Of a DNA stretch of 64,000 nt, positions 1-7,244 are shown piece by piece. The DNA lies in contig CAISJV010000092.1 in NCBI GenBank assembly GCA_903885795.1, positions 61,926 through 125,925 on the forward strand, read 5' to 3'. The first letter of the stretch is position 1. The number at the start of each line of letters is the position of its first letter. The notes under the pieces are model-generated. The model was not told the origin of the DNA, did not search any database, and saw only the letters and a list, made by a program, of their open reading frames with translations. Position numbers and translations under genes: made by a program. Source of the DNA: an uncultured delta proteobacterium. GTDB taxonomy: Bacteria; Desulfobacterota; Syntrophia; Syntrophales; UBA8958.

Positions 1-121
1 TGAATCCCAGATACAGGAAGAGGAACGATGCAAAGGCAATCACAAATCCCCAGCTGCTGATGACCATGATGTGTTGATACTGGTGATATACGGGCCTTTG
101 TGTGTTTTGCTGTATTGCCAT
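1..121 (-). CDS. Membrane protein, 5' part only (type IV secretion-like)
   Basis: Forty codons of a minus-strand gene that runs off the left edge. The ATG at 121 follows a strong Shine-Dalgarno AAAGGAGGAA. The visible peptide has a short polar N-terminus and one hydrophobic segment from about residue 16 onward. It lies just downstream of the pilin-like gene on the same strand, 58 bp away. The order small pilin then short membrane protein is that of virB2-virB3 or trbC-trbD, which is the only reason for suggesting conjugative secretion. Too little is present to assign a family. Confidence 0.5.
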   Translation of the reverse strand, partial: MAIQQNTQRPVYHQYQHIMVISSWGFVIAFASFLFLYLGF

Positions 122-179
122 GATCTGTTCCTCCTTTCCTCTTTCTATCGATCTTTATTCCGGATCAATCTTCTTTCTG

Positions 180-455
180 TTAGCCAACCAGATTCTTAAT
201 GGTGTCGATGACCGGATTGGTGAAAAGAGCAATCAGCACTGTGTAGAGGGCGAAAACTCCGGCGACTTCTCCCGTGTACATCTTCTCGTATTTGTGCTTC
301 AGGGAGATTATGGTCATCCCGCCTATAATCAAGCATCCCAGCTGGAAGTAGGGGAAATTAGCCACACCGGCTGCTGCGTATTCTGCCAAAGCGAAAGTTC
401 CAGTCAAAAGAACCACCAACATTGCCGCTACCATCGTTCCTAATGTCTTTTTCAT
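180..455 (-). CDS. Pilin-like small secreted/membrane peptide (VirB2/TrbC-like)
   Basis: A 91-residue peptide with a lysine N-terminus, a hydrophobic signal segment (about residues 7-24, ending A-L-A before E25, a plausible signal peptidase site), then two further hydrophobic helices near 36-51 and 64-82 separated by a charged loop (K54-K58). Size and topology are those of cyclic or linear conjugative pilins (VirB2, TrbC, TraA). An AGGAGGA ribosome binding site sits in front of the ATG. It heads a minus-strand operon with the truncated membrane gene at the window edge. The family call rests on topology and order, not on a recognised signature. Confidence 0.5.
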   Translation of the reverse strand: MKKTLGTMVAAMLVVLLTGTFALAEYAAAGVANFPYFQLGCLIIGGMTIISLKHKYEKMYTGEVAGVFALYTVLIALFTNPVIDTIKNLVG

Positions 456-509
456 GATCTGTGTCCTCCTATGTCTATTTTTTTATTTGTTTCGTTTGAC
501 TTTATACAT

Positions 510-525
510 TGCGTAAAGCGTGCCA
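510..525 (-). promoter_or_regulatory. Possible sigma-54 (-24/-12) promoter of the pilin-like operon
   Basis: On the minus strand the sequence reads TGGCACG-N4-ACGCA about 55-70 bp upstream of the pilin-like start. The GG at -24 and GC at -12 have the exact spacing of the RpoN consensus TGGCACG-N4-TTGCA, with two mismatches in the -12 element. No convincing sigma-70 pair was seen at the same place. Confidence 0.35.
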
Positions 526-873
526 GGTTGTATGAAGTGAACTTGGATGTATCGTAAGTGCATGTTACGGATAGATATAAATGAAACCGGAGTAGGGCAC
601 GGCGATGATTTGCAGGACGGATGATGGATGCTTTTTTAATGAAGCTTTAAAATTGCTTGAACGAAACGATGGGAAATGAAATTCATAAGGGCTGATAAAT
701 TCTTTCAGCGCTTATTTCCATGATCCCGGTTGCAGCTCGCGCCGGCATTCCTATGGGTAATCGAATCTCTGCCGTCATGCCGTTACCCTATCAGACAAAG
801 CCTGATCTCCAACATCAAATATCCTGATCCATATAAACGCCCATTTCTCATCCCATATTCATCATTCCCCTGA
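526..873. other. Long divergent intergenic region without a gene
   Basis: Lies between the divergent pilin-like operon and the small-peptide genes. No reading frame with a ribosome binding site was found. An imperfect hairpin (GGGCTGA ... TCAGCGC) is present around 687-716. Nothing else could be supported. Confidence 0.4.
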
Positions 874-902
874 TTGTTAAAAATTGCTTTAGAGATTATC
901 TT
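874..902 (+). promoter_or_regulatory. Possible sigma-70 promoter of the small-peptide genes
   Basis: TTGTTA (874-879), 17 bp, TATCTT (897-902): 4/6 matches in each box and ideal spacing, about 36 bp before the first peptide start. Weak, but correctly placed to read the four following peptide genes. Confidence 0.3.
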
Positions 903-937
903 AGGGCCGAAAGAAAGAGAGAGGAGACATAAAGGCC

Positions 938-1054
938 ATGACGACCACCAGCAACGAAAGAATCGAATTCAGTCCGCAGAGAGATATCCTGGGGAAAACA
1001 ATAGAAAGAAACAGGACCAGCCTTCACCATATGGCAGGTCTCAAAGGATTATAA
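938..1054 (+). CDS. Small peptide 1 (38 aa) of a four-gene run
   Basis: ATG at 938 follows GAGAGGAGACATAAAGGCC, a strong Shine-Dalgarno of the same type as in front of the next three peptides. The product has 38 residues, polar and basic (MTTTSNERIEF... ending GLKGL). It does not share the WxDPM motif of peptides 2 and 4 and I do not recognise it. The shared leader type and the uninterrupted order suggest co-transcription. Confidence 0.5.
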   Translation: MTTTSNERIEFSPQRDILGKTIERNRTSLHHMAGLKGL

Positions 1055-1085
1055 ACCGTATCAAAAAGAGAGAGGAGAAACTACC

Positions 1086-1181
1086 ATGAAGACGACAGGA
1101 GCCAAAGACAAAGAGAAATTCGCTAAGAAGGCTGGCAAGACCTGGTTGGACCCCATGAGCACACCGTTCGGGACCAAGTAG
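1086..1181 (+). CDS. Small peptide 2 (31 aa), W-L-D-P-M-S-T-P motif
   Basis: Starts with ATG at 1086 after AGAGAGAGGAGAAACTACC. The 31-residue product has a lysine-rich N-terminal half (about residues 2-18) and a C-terminal core KTWLDPMSTPFGTK. The core recurs in peptide 4 as KGWIDPMATPYQYKKG, so the two are paralogues. A charged leader followed by a conserved aromatic/proline core is the layout of precursor peptides of modified natural products, but no modifying enzyme adjoins the run, so the role is open. Confidence 0.6.
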   Translation: MKTTGAKDKEKFAKKAGKTWLDPMSTPFGTK

Positions 1182-1199
1182 ATTAGGAGAAGACACGAA

Positions 1200-1390
1200 G
1201 ATAACGATTTTTAACTTAAGAGAGAGGAGACAAGGATCATGAAGAAAATTGCAAAACCAGAGGAAAAAAAAGCATTCCAGGGTGTAAAAGTTGAAACCGA
1301 GTGCTACGAGTCAACCATCATTGAGGCTGTTATTTAGTAGGCTGCCACGATAACGATTCTTTACTTATGAGAGAGGAGCAAGGATCATGA
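1200..1390 (+). repeat. Duplicated leader/SD unit of peptides 3 and 4
   Basis: Two copies, 1200-1242 and 1349-1390, of GATAACGATT-[TC]TT-[AT]-ACTTA-[AT]-GAGAGAGGAG-(A)-CAAGGATCATGA. They differ at only a few positions and by one deleted base, and each ends in the start codon of a peptide gene. Confidence 0.75.
1239..1337 (+). CDS. Small peptide 3 (32 aa), E-x3-Y core
   Basis: Starts with ATG at 1239 after AGAGAGGAGACAAGGATC. The product is 32 residues: MKKIAKPEEKKAFQG, then VETECYEST and a hydrophobic acidic end. The K-A-F segment is shared with peptide 4 (KKAFKG). The E-T-E-C-Y stretch has the E-x3-Y spacing that is cross-linked in the PqqA precursor of pyrroloquinoline quinone, but nothing else secures that relationship. 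Its 40-bp leader is nearly identical to that of peptide 4, showing recent duplication. Confidence 0.6.
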   Translation: MKKIAKPEEKKAFQGVKVETECYESTIIEAVI

Positions 1391-1461
1391 AAAAGGAAAA
1401 GAAAGCTTTCAAGGGTTGGATTGACCCGATGGCTACGCCTTATCAATATAAGAAAGGCTGA
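1387..1461 (+). CDS. Small peptide 4 (24 aa), W-I-D-P-M-A-T-P motif
   Basis: Starts with ATG at 1387 after GAGAGAGGAGCAAGGATC. It encodes 24 residues: a KKEKKAFKG leader and the WIDPMATPY core shared with peptide 2. It is the last of the run; a strong terminator follows about 95 bp downstream. Function unknown. Confidence 0.6.
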   Translation: MKKEKKAFKGWIDPMATPYQYKKG

Positions 1462-1503
1462 AATCCAAGAAAACATAAAGTCTGCCATAGCGGCAGCAGT
1501 TGT

Positions 1504-1550
1504 CGAGAGAGGTAAAGAGACCGGATGCTACAAAAAACCTGCCTCTCTCG
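1504..1550 (+). other. Inverted repeat downstream of the peptide genes
   Basis: CGAGAGAGG (1504-1512) and CCTCTCTCG (1542-1550) form a perfect 9-bp inverted repeat around 29 bases. The left arm resembles the GAGAGAGGAG ribosome binding sites of the preceding genes. Possible RNA processing or attenuation structure. Confidence 0.4.
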
Positions 1551-1554
1551 GGTT

Positions 1555-1590
1555 AAGGGCGGAGTTGAATAGACTCCGCCCTTAGTTTAT
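1555..1590 (+). terminator. Intrinsic terminator after the small-peptide run
   Basis: AAGGGCGGAGT (1555-1565), a 7-base loop, ACTCCGCCCTT (1573-1583): a perfect 11-bp GC-rich stem followed by AGTTTATT. It closes the plus-strand peptide transcription unit. Confidence 0.75.
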
Positions 1591-1722
1591 TCATGAACAG
1601 ACCGAAGCCCCTGTCATCATCTGACTCAGAGCCTTTTTCTTTTGACCTCGGCGGTTGTTTCCGCTATGCTCCCCGCCTGATTTTGCCGGTAAAAATATCA
1701 AAGAAAAAGGACAATCAACAAT

Positions 1723-1908
1723 ATGAACGATCAGGATAAACCTTACATAGATGCTAACGGAACAATTGTCATTCCTTTCAAAATCGACCGAAAATATCAC
1801 TTCTGGAATGGTGGCCAACCGCTGTCAGATACCTTATTGGAGCTGAATACGCCGGAGGATATATGGAGTAAGCATATTGAAAAACCCTATCCTGGGGATG
1901 CGGTGTGA
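1723..1908 (+). CDS. Small hypothetical protein (61 aa)
   Basis: ATG at 1723 is preceded by AAAAAGGA about 12 bases upstream. The product reads as a compact beta-rich soluble protein (YIDANGTIVIPF near the start, KYHFWNGGQ in the middle, IEKPYPGDA at the end), with no membrane segment or signal. Codon use and the SD make it a credible gene. I do not recognise a named family. Confidence 0.55.
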   Translation: MNDQDKPYIDANGTIVIPFKIDRKYHFWNGGQPLSDTLLELNTPEDIWSKHIEKPYPGDAV

Positions 1909-2202
1909 TCTGGGGGTAGGGCATAGGGAAAGCATTGAAAGCGCTCACATTTCTATTCGTTAGACTCGTTTGCTGAGAGCTTATTGAATCCGGTTTGAAA
2001 TGCACACATGCATGACAGCTAAATTTCCTTTCTAAGAACTGACACGCTCTTTTACTGCAAGTCCATGATTATAGAACGTAGAGAACCATGCGTAAGTAAA
2101 TGGTGATGTTTTAAATGATGTAGCATTGCCGGGAAATCAGAAGGTAAAAGGAGAAAACAAACCTCAAACAGGATCAACTGAAGAAAAAGAACTACTCGAC
2201 CC

Positions 2203-3229
2203 AATTATTTTTGCCGAACATCATAACCGATCATGAAGAGAGCCGACTGGATCGCCGTCAAGCGCTCGTTCAAAGGCGAGTTCTGGGGTAGCTGGGCAAA
2301 GCGTGACGATGTCCTGTCGGCAAGCTCTTTCAACAACCAACTTGCTTTAATATTGTCGTTTAAATGGCGGGAAGGTTTGCCGGTAAACTCAGGCAACCTA
2401 TACAGCCCATTGCTCGGATTCCTCCGGTTTTCACTATGCTGCATGCTGCCCGAAGTCTTGCCTCTGCCAAAAGAAAACTCAATCGCTTCCGGTATCGTCT
2501 CCAGACCGTTTTCTTCTGAATACAATCGACCCAGCAAACCCAAGGCAGCGCCGACACGACCATCATACATTATAAAATCATCTACCAAAAGGAAATAGAG
2601 CTTGGTAAAACCCGAGTTGATGTTAATGCCATCATGATTACCGAGACGAACATCGGATATTTTCAACCTTTTTTGAACCTGCTTAAAGTACTTACAAACG
2701 CCCTCAGGAATTTCTTCCAAACGTTTCCGGTTCTTATCGAGAACCCCACCCCAGGCCAGCATGGACAGTGCGCATTTACGGGCTAACTCCTCATCTTTAT
2801 CCAGGACTGCGGCTCTGAACATCTCAGCCAGCTTGGTCATATGCTTAAAAGAATCGGTAAAGCTGCCTCCCGACACCCGTTCGCCCTTTTCTGGGTCGTT
2901 CATCCGATAGGGCCACCAGTATTGTTCATAAGCTTCGTAGAGACAATTTGAATTAAAATCCCGTTTTGCCTTTATTTGATAATATTGATGCTTAAAAGAT
3001 CCGGGTGAGTCGATCATAAACTCCAACCAGTGGATAAATTGGCGAACATTCAGGTTACTGAGATAATCAGACCTTTTAGGATAATCACCATGAGCTGGTT
3101 TTTTTTTAGCGGCCAGAGTTTCGATAAGGTCCGATTTGTTCATGATGATTGTCTCCGTTAAATTTGAGTTATCTTTATTTTCATAAGTGATATGATGACT
3201 AATGATGTAATTGTTTTTGCCGAACATCA
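2203..3229. repeat. 21-bp direct repeat flanking the 312-aa gene
   Basis: AATT[A/G]TTTTTGCCGAACATCA occurs at 2203-2223 and 3209-3229 with one mismatch. The first copy covers the 3' end of the minus-strand gene between them, the second lies just upstream of its likely start. In both copies the plus-strand frame reads I-[IV]-F-A-E-H, resembling the start of electron-transfer flavoprotein alpha. The sequences on either side differ. Confidence 0.6.
2205..3143 (-). CDS. Hypothetical protein (312 aa)
   Basis: The start is placed at 3143 (MNKSDLIETL), where CGGAGACAATC gives an SD; the longer frame to 3227 runs into the upstream direct repeat. The product is soluble, charged and rich in aromatic residues (YEQYWWPYRMND near the N-terminal third). 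It has a C-terminal half with GLLGRLYSEENG and a conserved-looking SFGRGKTSG loop. There is no signal or membrane segment. No family is recognised. It is followed on the same strand by nothing and preceded by a nuclease-like gene and a WYL regulator, so it may belong to that defence-like group. Confidence 0.6.
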   Translation of the reverse strand: MNKSDLIETLAAKKKPAHGDYPKRSDYLSNLNVRQFIHWLEFMIDSPGSFKHQYYQIKAKRDFNSNCLYEAYEQYWWPYRMNDPEKGERVSGGSFTDSFKHMTKLAEMFRAAVLDKDEELARKCALSMLAWGGVLDKNRKRLEEIPEGVCKYFKQVQKRLKISDVRLGNHDGININSGFTKLYFLLVDDFIMYDGRVGAALGLLGRLYSEENGLETIPEAIEFSFGRGKTSGSMQHSENRRNPSNGLYRLPEFTGKPSRHLNDNIKASWLLKELADRTSSRFAQLPQNSPLNERLTAIQSALFMIGYDVRQK

Positions 3230-3292
3230 GTGGTGACTAGTTTTAACCTGCCGCGGTGTTCACCGTATATGAAACCGCTTTGAGTGTTTATT

Positions 3293-4201
3293 TTACCAAT
3301 AGCGAGCGTTCAAATAGGACAGCCATGATTTTGTGTCGACCAGATGCTCTGCATCTTTCAATAGTGCAACCGGATCAATGGGCACGTAGGAATCCGGTAT
3401 TTTCAGGATGTGTTTCCATGCAGCGTGGATGTCATGCTCCCGGAGGGTGGGGGACGTTATGTTCCCCTTCAATTCAACGTTATCATTTGGGATGACGTGA
3501 ATATTAACGCAACTATCGCACTTCATTTCCCTATTTTGTGCAAACAGCCAGCCAAGCAATGTTTGCCGCATCATCTGGTAAAATGGCTCGAAGTATAAGC
3601 CTTGGGGATTAATACCGATTACAAACGGTCCAGTAGGCTGGGTGATTAGTGAATCGTAAACGTCAGCTCGTGCCTTTTTATATAGGTTCTCACTCACATA
3701 CGTCTCCGTATATTTCCACTCGATCAAGAACAGTATCCTTTTCTCAGTTGATGTTACACCGAGCATAACTGCGTCTATAGATGTGCAATTAGCACCTCGG
3801 GTGAAAGACTTTTCCTTTAGGTGTTGCTTCTTGCCTATATACTCAAATTCGACAAATCCATCGTCGATAACCAGAGCCTCAACAATATCGGGATTTATTC
3901 TCTTCAATAATGCTGTGGCAATATCCTGCCGTTGACGAACGTAGTACAAATGATTCAAGCATGCTACTTGAGATGAGAGGAGGTGACCAGTTGGATCACC
4001 AGCATTTCCCTTCCACCAGGGAATTTTGTATTTTCTGAAATACTGTTTAGCGTCCTCTCGTATTCCATCCCAGAGATTCAAAGACGGATCCTTCAAAACG
4101 AAGTCTCTTGCCTTTCCGTAAAAGACTCCACAGCCCGGATCTCTTAATAGATCATCTCTGATCTTTATGGCTCTATGTCTCTGATCTTCTCTATAACTCA
4201 T
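3293..4201 (-). CDS. PD-(D/E)XK nuclease-like protein (302 aa)
   Basis: ATG at 4201 follows TTAGGAAATAAAAC. A central block has SIDAVMLG (about residue 142) followed 16 residues later by FLIEWKYTE (about 158-163). This is the D...E-x-K pattern of restriction-endonuclease-like folds, flanked by predicted strands. The protein resembles uncharacterised restriction-endonuclease-like proteins that recognise DNA in defence islands, but the exact family could not be named. The WYL regulator lies 55 bp upstream on the same strand and probably controls it. Activity is inferred from the motif only. Confidence 0.5.
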   Translation of the reverse strand: MSYREDQRHRAIKIRDDLLRDPGCGVFYGKARDFVLKDPSLNLWDGIREDAKQYFRKYKIPWWKGNAGDPTGHLLSSQVACLNHLYYVRQRQDIATALLKRINPDIVEALVIDDGFVEFEYIGKKQHLKEKSFTRGANCTSIDAVMLGVTSTEKRILFLIEWKYTETYVSENLYKKARADVYDSLITQPTGPFVIGINPQGLYFEPFYQMMRQTLLGWLFAQNREMKCDSCVNIHVIPNDNVELKGNITSPTLREHDIHAAWKHILKIPDSYVPIDPVALLKDAEHLVDTKSWLSYLNARYW

Positions 4202-4256
4202 GTTTTATTTCCTAACACATGTCTATTTAACACCCTTATATCTTCTTTAAGAACAG

Positions 4257-5201
4257 CTAAATTATGTGTTCCTGCCGTTTAACCCATCCTTTCACGTCCT
4301 TCAAAAAATCCTTTCTGAAGTCTTCAGGTTCAAGTATCACGATGTTCGGTATCCAGGACTTGAGTACATTCCTGATAGCCTCAAAGCGGCCTACTCGGAA
4401 GGTGACGACAAGAGACCCATCTGGCCTTTCTTCTTTGAGCTCCTGAGTGGGGAATATCATACGGCGCCTGAAATAATGACTCACCTGTGCATCTATAAGC
4501 ACCTTGACTTCCAAAGTCATATCTCCGGTGAACCAGATGTTGGCGCTCTTATGAAGGATGTTATCAAGGTCTTCAGGTACGTCCTGGCAACATGTTTTCA
4601 ATAATCGGATATCGTTGATCCGATCAAGGGCGTAGCGCTTGAGGATGCCAGTAGCGGGTTCATTACCGATGAGGTACCAGAAGCCGCCGAAATAGGCGAC
4701 CCGGTATGGTTCCATCTGGACAGGATGAGGACCCTTATTTGCGGCATATCGAAATGTAACCTGTTTTTTCTCTCGGACTGCCCGGACGATCTTATTGAGG
4801 AGTTCGCTGTCCAGGGGAACAGCATCGTCAATCTTCACAAAGATAGGCATGGAGGTGACACAGTCATACAGGCGGTCCAGAACGCCATCTGCAGCTTTCC
4901 GGAATGGTTCTCCCAACTGACCCACAATGTTTTTCAAAGCAACAACGAGAGCTAGTTCGGTATCGTCAAAGATTTCCAGATTCTTCACTAAGTCCTTGCT
5001 CATCTTGTGGAGCCCCTTCTGGACCTCATAGAGGGGAAAGCCAGACTCTTTCAGTAGTAGCAGATCCCGCTGGATGGTGCGGGGTGTCGTTCTGAAATGC
5101 TGGCTCAGCCAACTGCTTGATACCTGACCCTTTTCCATGAATATCCTGAGAATCTGCCCTAGGCGGATCAGTTTCGTTTGCGTGCTGCGATCACGAGTCA
5201 T
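4257..5201 (-). CDS. HTH-WYL domain transcriptional regulator
   Basis: A 314-residue protein with an N-terminal winged helix-turn-helix of the HTH_11/DeoR type (about residues 8-65, TTPRTIQRDLLLLKESGF) and a C-terminal WYL domain. The signature lies at about 172-188 (PYRVAYFGGFWYLIGNE), followed by a WCX-like C-terminal region. WYL regulators bind nucleotide or nucleic-acid ligands and often repress phage-defence operons. SD GGGAGGTAGGGG touches the ATG at 5201. Two genes downstream on the same strand (nuclease-like and hypothetical) are the likely targets. Confidence 0.85.
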   Translation of the reverse strand: MTRDRSTQTKLIRLGQILRIFMEKGQVSSSWLSQHFRTTPRTIQRDLLLLKESGFPLYEVQKGLHKMSKDLVKNLEIFDDTELALVVALKNIVGQLGEPFRKAADGVLDRLYDCVTSMPIFVKIDDAVPLDSELLNKIVRAVREKKQVTFRYAANKGPHPVQMEPYRVAYFGGFWYLIGNEPATGILKRYALDRINDIRLLKTCCQDVPEDLDNILHKSANIWFTGDMTLEVKVLIDAQVSHYFRRRMIFPTQELKEERPDGSLVVTFRVGRFEAIRNVLKSWIPNIVILEPEDFRKDFLKDVKGWVKRQEHII

Positions 5202-5334
5202 CCCCTACCTCCCTGTCTTCAAAATAAATCATATCCTGAAAAATAATGCGACCTGCGTATGTCGTCGAGGCATTGAATTATCAGAGACAACCCGATAAGG
5301 TCAATACAAAAGAAAGAAAGGCAGGTGAATTAGG

Positions 5335-5595
5335 TTGGAAGAGATGGTGAAATTATCTGAGGATGAAGATGAGGCCAAGGCAATCCTGCTAATGGGGTGG
5401 CTACACTATGGTGGATACCCGGAGAGAAAAGGCGTCTTTAAACAACTTAAATGGTATTCAGTTTGGTGCAAAGAGCCGCTCCATGAACGAATGATTATGA
5501 ATATGTGCGCGGGATATGATCCGGATGCGCGAACATACTTTGAGGAATTTTTGCGAATAAATTTGGAGTCACCCGATGGTCTCTTATCAAAATAG
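5335..5595 (+). CDS. Hypothetical protein (86 aa), TTG start
   Basis: The TTG at 5335 is preferred because AGGTGA lies six bases upstream; the ATG at 5344 would be too far from it. The product is a small acidic, aromatic-rich protein (WLHYGGYPERKGVFKQLKWY). No family is recognised. A dnaA remnant follows directly. Confidence 0.5.
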   Translation: MEEMVKLSEDEDEAKAILLMGWLHYGGYPERKGVFKQLKWYSVWCKEPLHERMIMNMCAGYDPDARTYFEEFLRINLESPDGLLSK

Positions 5596-5772
5596 GGAGA
5601 GATATATAGCGACTACGGCCTGAGGAAGACTCATTTGCTGCACGCCGTGAGATTACTCACCGAATCTACCTACCAAGGTATTAATATTATGTATGTTTCT
5701 GTAGAGGAATTTATAGGTGAGATGAACAACTCTCTTCGTTATAACTGGATGCCAAGAGAACAATGGTCATGA
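5596..5772 (+). pseudogene. dnaA: dnaA fragment (AAA+ Walker A region)
   Basis: In the frame ending at the TGA 5770-5772 the translation reads IYSDYGLRKTHLLHAV (Walker A region), then INIMYVSVEEFIGEM. This corresponds to the DnaA segment G-x-G-L-G-K-T-H-L-L-H-A followed by V-Y-[VM]-S-S-E-E-F. The P-loop is damaged (GLGKT reads GLRKT) and there is no start codon, no N-terminal domain and no C-terminal DNA-binding domain. It is a roughly 55-codon relic, probably left by recombination. Confidence 0.6.
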
Positions 5773-5818
5773 ATATTGAAAAGTGCAGTGGAACATTGAA
5801 AAGCGTAGGGAGGGCAAA

Positions 5819-6172
5819 TTGAGAAATTATCAACTTTCTCAGCCCGGCAATGTCAGACTCCGGCTTGATATCAGAATTACGGAAACAGTCAGGATAATCG
5901 ATAACAATCATCGAGAAGTAATAACCCAAAAGCAAATTGAACTAAATCCTGATTTTATTACAGATATGATTCCCGAAGAAACCCATCCGAACATAGACAG
6001 GAGAGAGAAAATGTATGCTGATTACTGCTATGGTTGCATGAGAGGAACAGGTCACAAGAGAAGGTTCGGAATTGGAACCATCGTCATGCTTGTAATTTCA
6101 ATGGGCTGGTGGATTCTGGCAATGCCCTTTTACCCGAAACGCTGCGTCATCTGCGGTTTGAAACCACGATAA
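5819..6172 (+). CDS. Hypothetical protein with CxxC pairs and one membrane helix (117 aa)
   Basis: The TTG start at 5819 has AGGGAGGGCAAA directly upstream; a GTG at 5783 is the alternative. The N-terminal part is soluble. The C-terminal part has YCYGC, a hydrophobic helix (about 20 residues, IGTIVMLVISMGWWILAM) and RCVICG. Two CxxC pairs flanking a hydrophobic helix recall membrane-associated zinc-binding proteins. Family not identified. Followed 14 bp later by another small gene. Confidence 0.5.
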   Translation: MRNYQLSQPGNVRLRLDIRITETVRIIDNNHREVITQKQIELNPDFITDMIPEETHPNIDRREKMYADYCYGCMRGTGHKRRFGIGTIVMLVISMGWWILAMPFYPKRCVICGLKPR

Positions 6173-6186
6173 GGAGAGAAATTATC

Positions 6187-6621
6187 ATGAATATTGAAAA
6201 ATTAAAAACCGCAGTGAAAAATTCAAACACTGTATTTAAAAAGATAAAAGAAAAACATAGTACTCTGTCCGGCTATCTGGTCTTTTCATCACTTAATGGA
6301 CAGTGCGAATTGACAGATAACATGGAGAAAATCTTGTCTGAATTTCCCGATATGGTTCATGAATCTAAGGTAAAAAACGAAGCAATCAGCTTGATCAATA
6401 AAAAGGCAATCACTGAGCAGATGCTTACAAAGAAGGAACTCGATATCAAGGAAGACACCTTCATCGAAATTAGATTTGCCCAACCCAATCTGGATCTTAT
6501 ATTTGAGATGCAGAAAGATCCCCTTGTTTCACAGAAACATACGCCCCATACAAAGGCTTCCATCAAGATAGTTCTTGGAACACTCGGAGAATTGTCAAAC
6601 CCAGAATCAGAAGAAGAGTAG
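6187..6621 (+). CDS. Hypothetical protein (144 aa)
   Basis: Start at 6187 because AAGGAGAGAAATTATC precedes that ATG; the longer frame back to 6034 overlaps the upstream gene. Lysine- and glutamate-rich soluble protein with no motif that I recognise. Probably co-transcribed with the preceding small gene. Confidence 0.55.
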   Translation: MNIEKLKTAVKNSNTVFKKIKEKHSTLSGYLVFSSLNGQCELTDNMEKILSEFPDMVHESKVKNEAISLINKKAITEQMLTKKELDIKEDTFIEIRFAQPNLDLIFEMQKDPLVSQKHTPHTKASIKIVLGTLGELSNPESEEE

Positions 6622-6653
6622 ATCTAATTTAACTGCTAATTTGATACCTGCTT

Positions 6654-7244
6654 ATGATTACAGATAGAGTTTCTATTATTATTGGCGACAAAAAGTCGCA
6701 CTATAGTTTGATTGATAAAGCAGTCAGAATTATAAAAGACACATATAATGGTGAATTTAATGTCTACGACCTAACATCTCTTGATTCATTCAGTGTGGAG
6801 GAAAAGGCATACCTAAAAAAAATCTTTTCTCATAAATTTACTAGCGTGGATGCTTGGGAACATTGCTTCTACTTTCAAGAAGGCGTTTGGAAGTACGAAG
6901 AATCTGATTATAATCACGAAAAAGCAATAAGAGACATATTAATTCTATTGAATACCAGCACAACTTCGATTGGCGAAAAGGTCTATACTAATGATTATCG
7001 GTTAATAGAAAGCCTCATACGTGGAGATAATCAACTATGGGATGATGATGTTGAAGGAGTCCATATTGAAAATCGGATATATGAAGTTGATTTCGATCAA
7101 ATAGAATTTATATCTCGCAATCTCAAAAGCAGAGTCGGTGATTATTGCGAGTTTAGCTTTGAATTTGTTAAAACCTTTAAGGAATCATTTAGAGATTATT
7201 GCACAAAGCGAATTCATGAAATTATCAGGGAGGGAAAATTATGA
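6654..7244 (+). CDS. Hypothetical protein (196 aa), coupled to DNA polymerase gene
   Basis: An acidic, aromatic-rich soluble protein with no recognised domain. Its stop overlaps the start of the DNA polymerase III alpha gene (ATGA at 7241-7244), so translation of the polymerase is probably coupled to it. The SD in front of 6654 is weak. The base composition is more A+T-rich than the polymerase gene that follows, so the two may have different origins. Confidence 0.5.
   Translation: MITDRVSIIIGDKKSHYSLIDKAVRIIKDTYNGEFNVYDLTSLDSFSVEEKAYLKKIFSHKFTSVDAWEHCFYFQEGVWKYEESDYNHEKAIRDILILLNTSTTSIGEKVYTNDYRLIESLIRGDNQLWDDDVEGVHIENRIYEVDFDQIEFISRNLKSRVGDYCEFSFEFVKTFKESFRDYCTKRIHEIIREGKL

Noticed and set aside
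1478..1587. A fifth peptide-like frame (GKETGCYKKPASLGL) after the four small genes
   Set aside because: It has no start codon or ribosome binding site and runs through both hairpins and the terminator.
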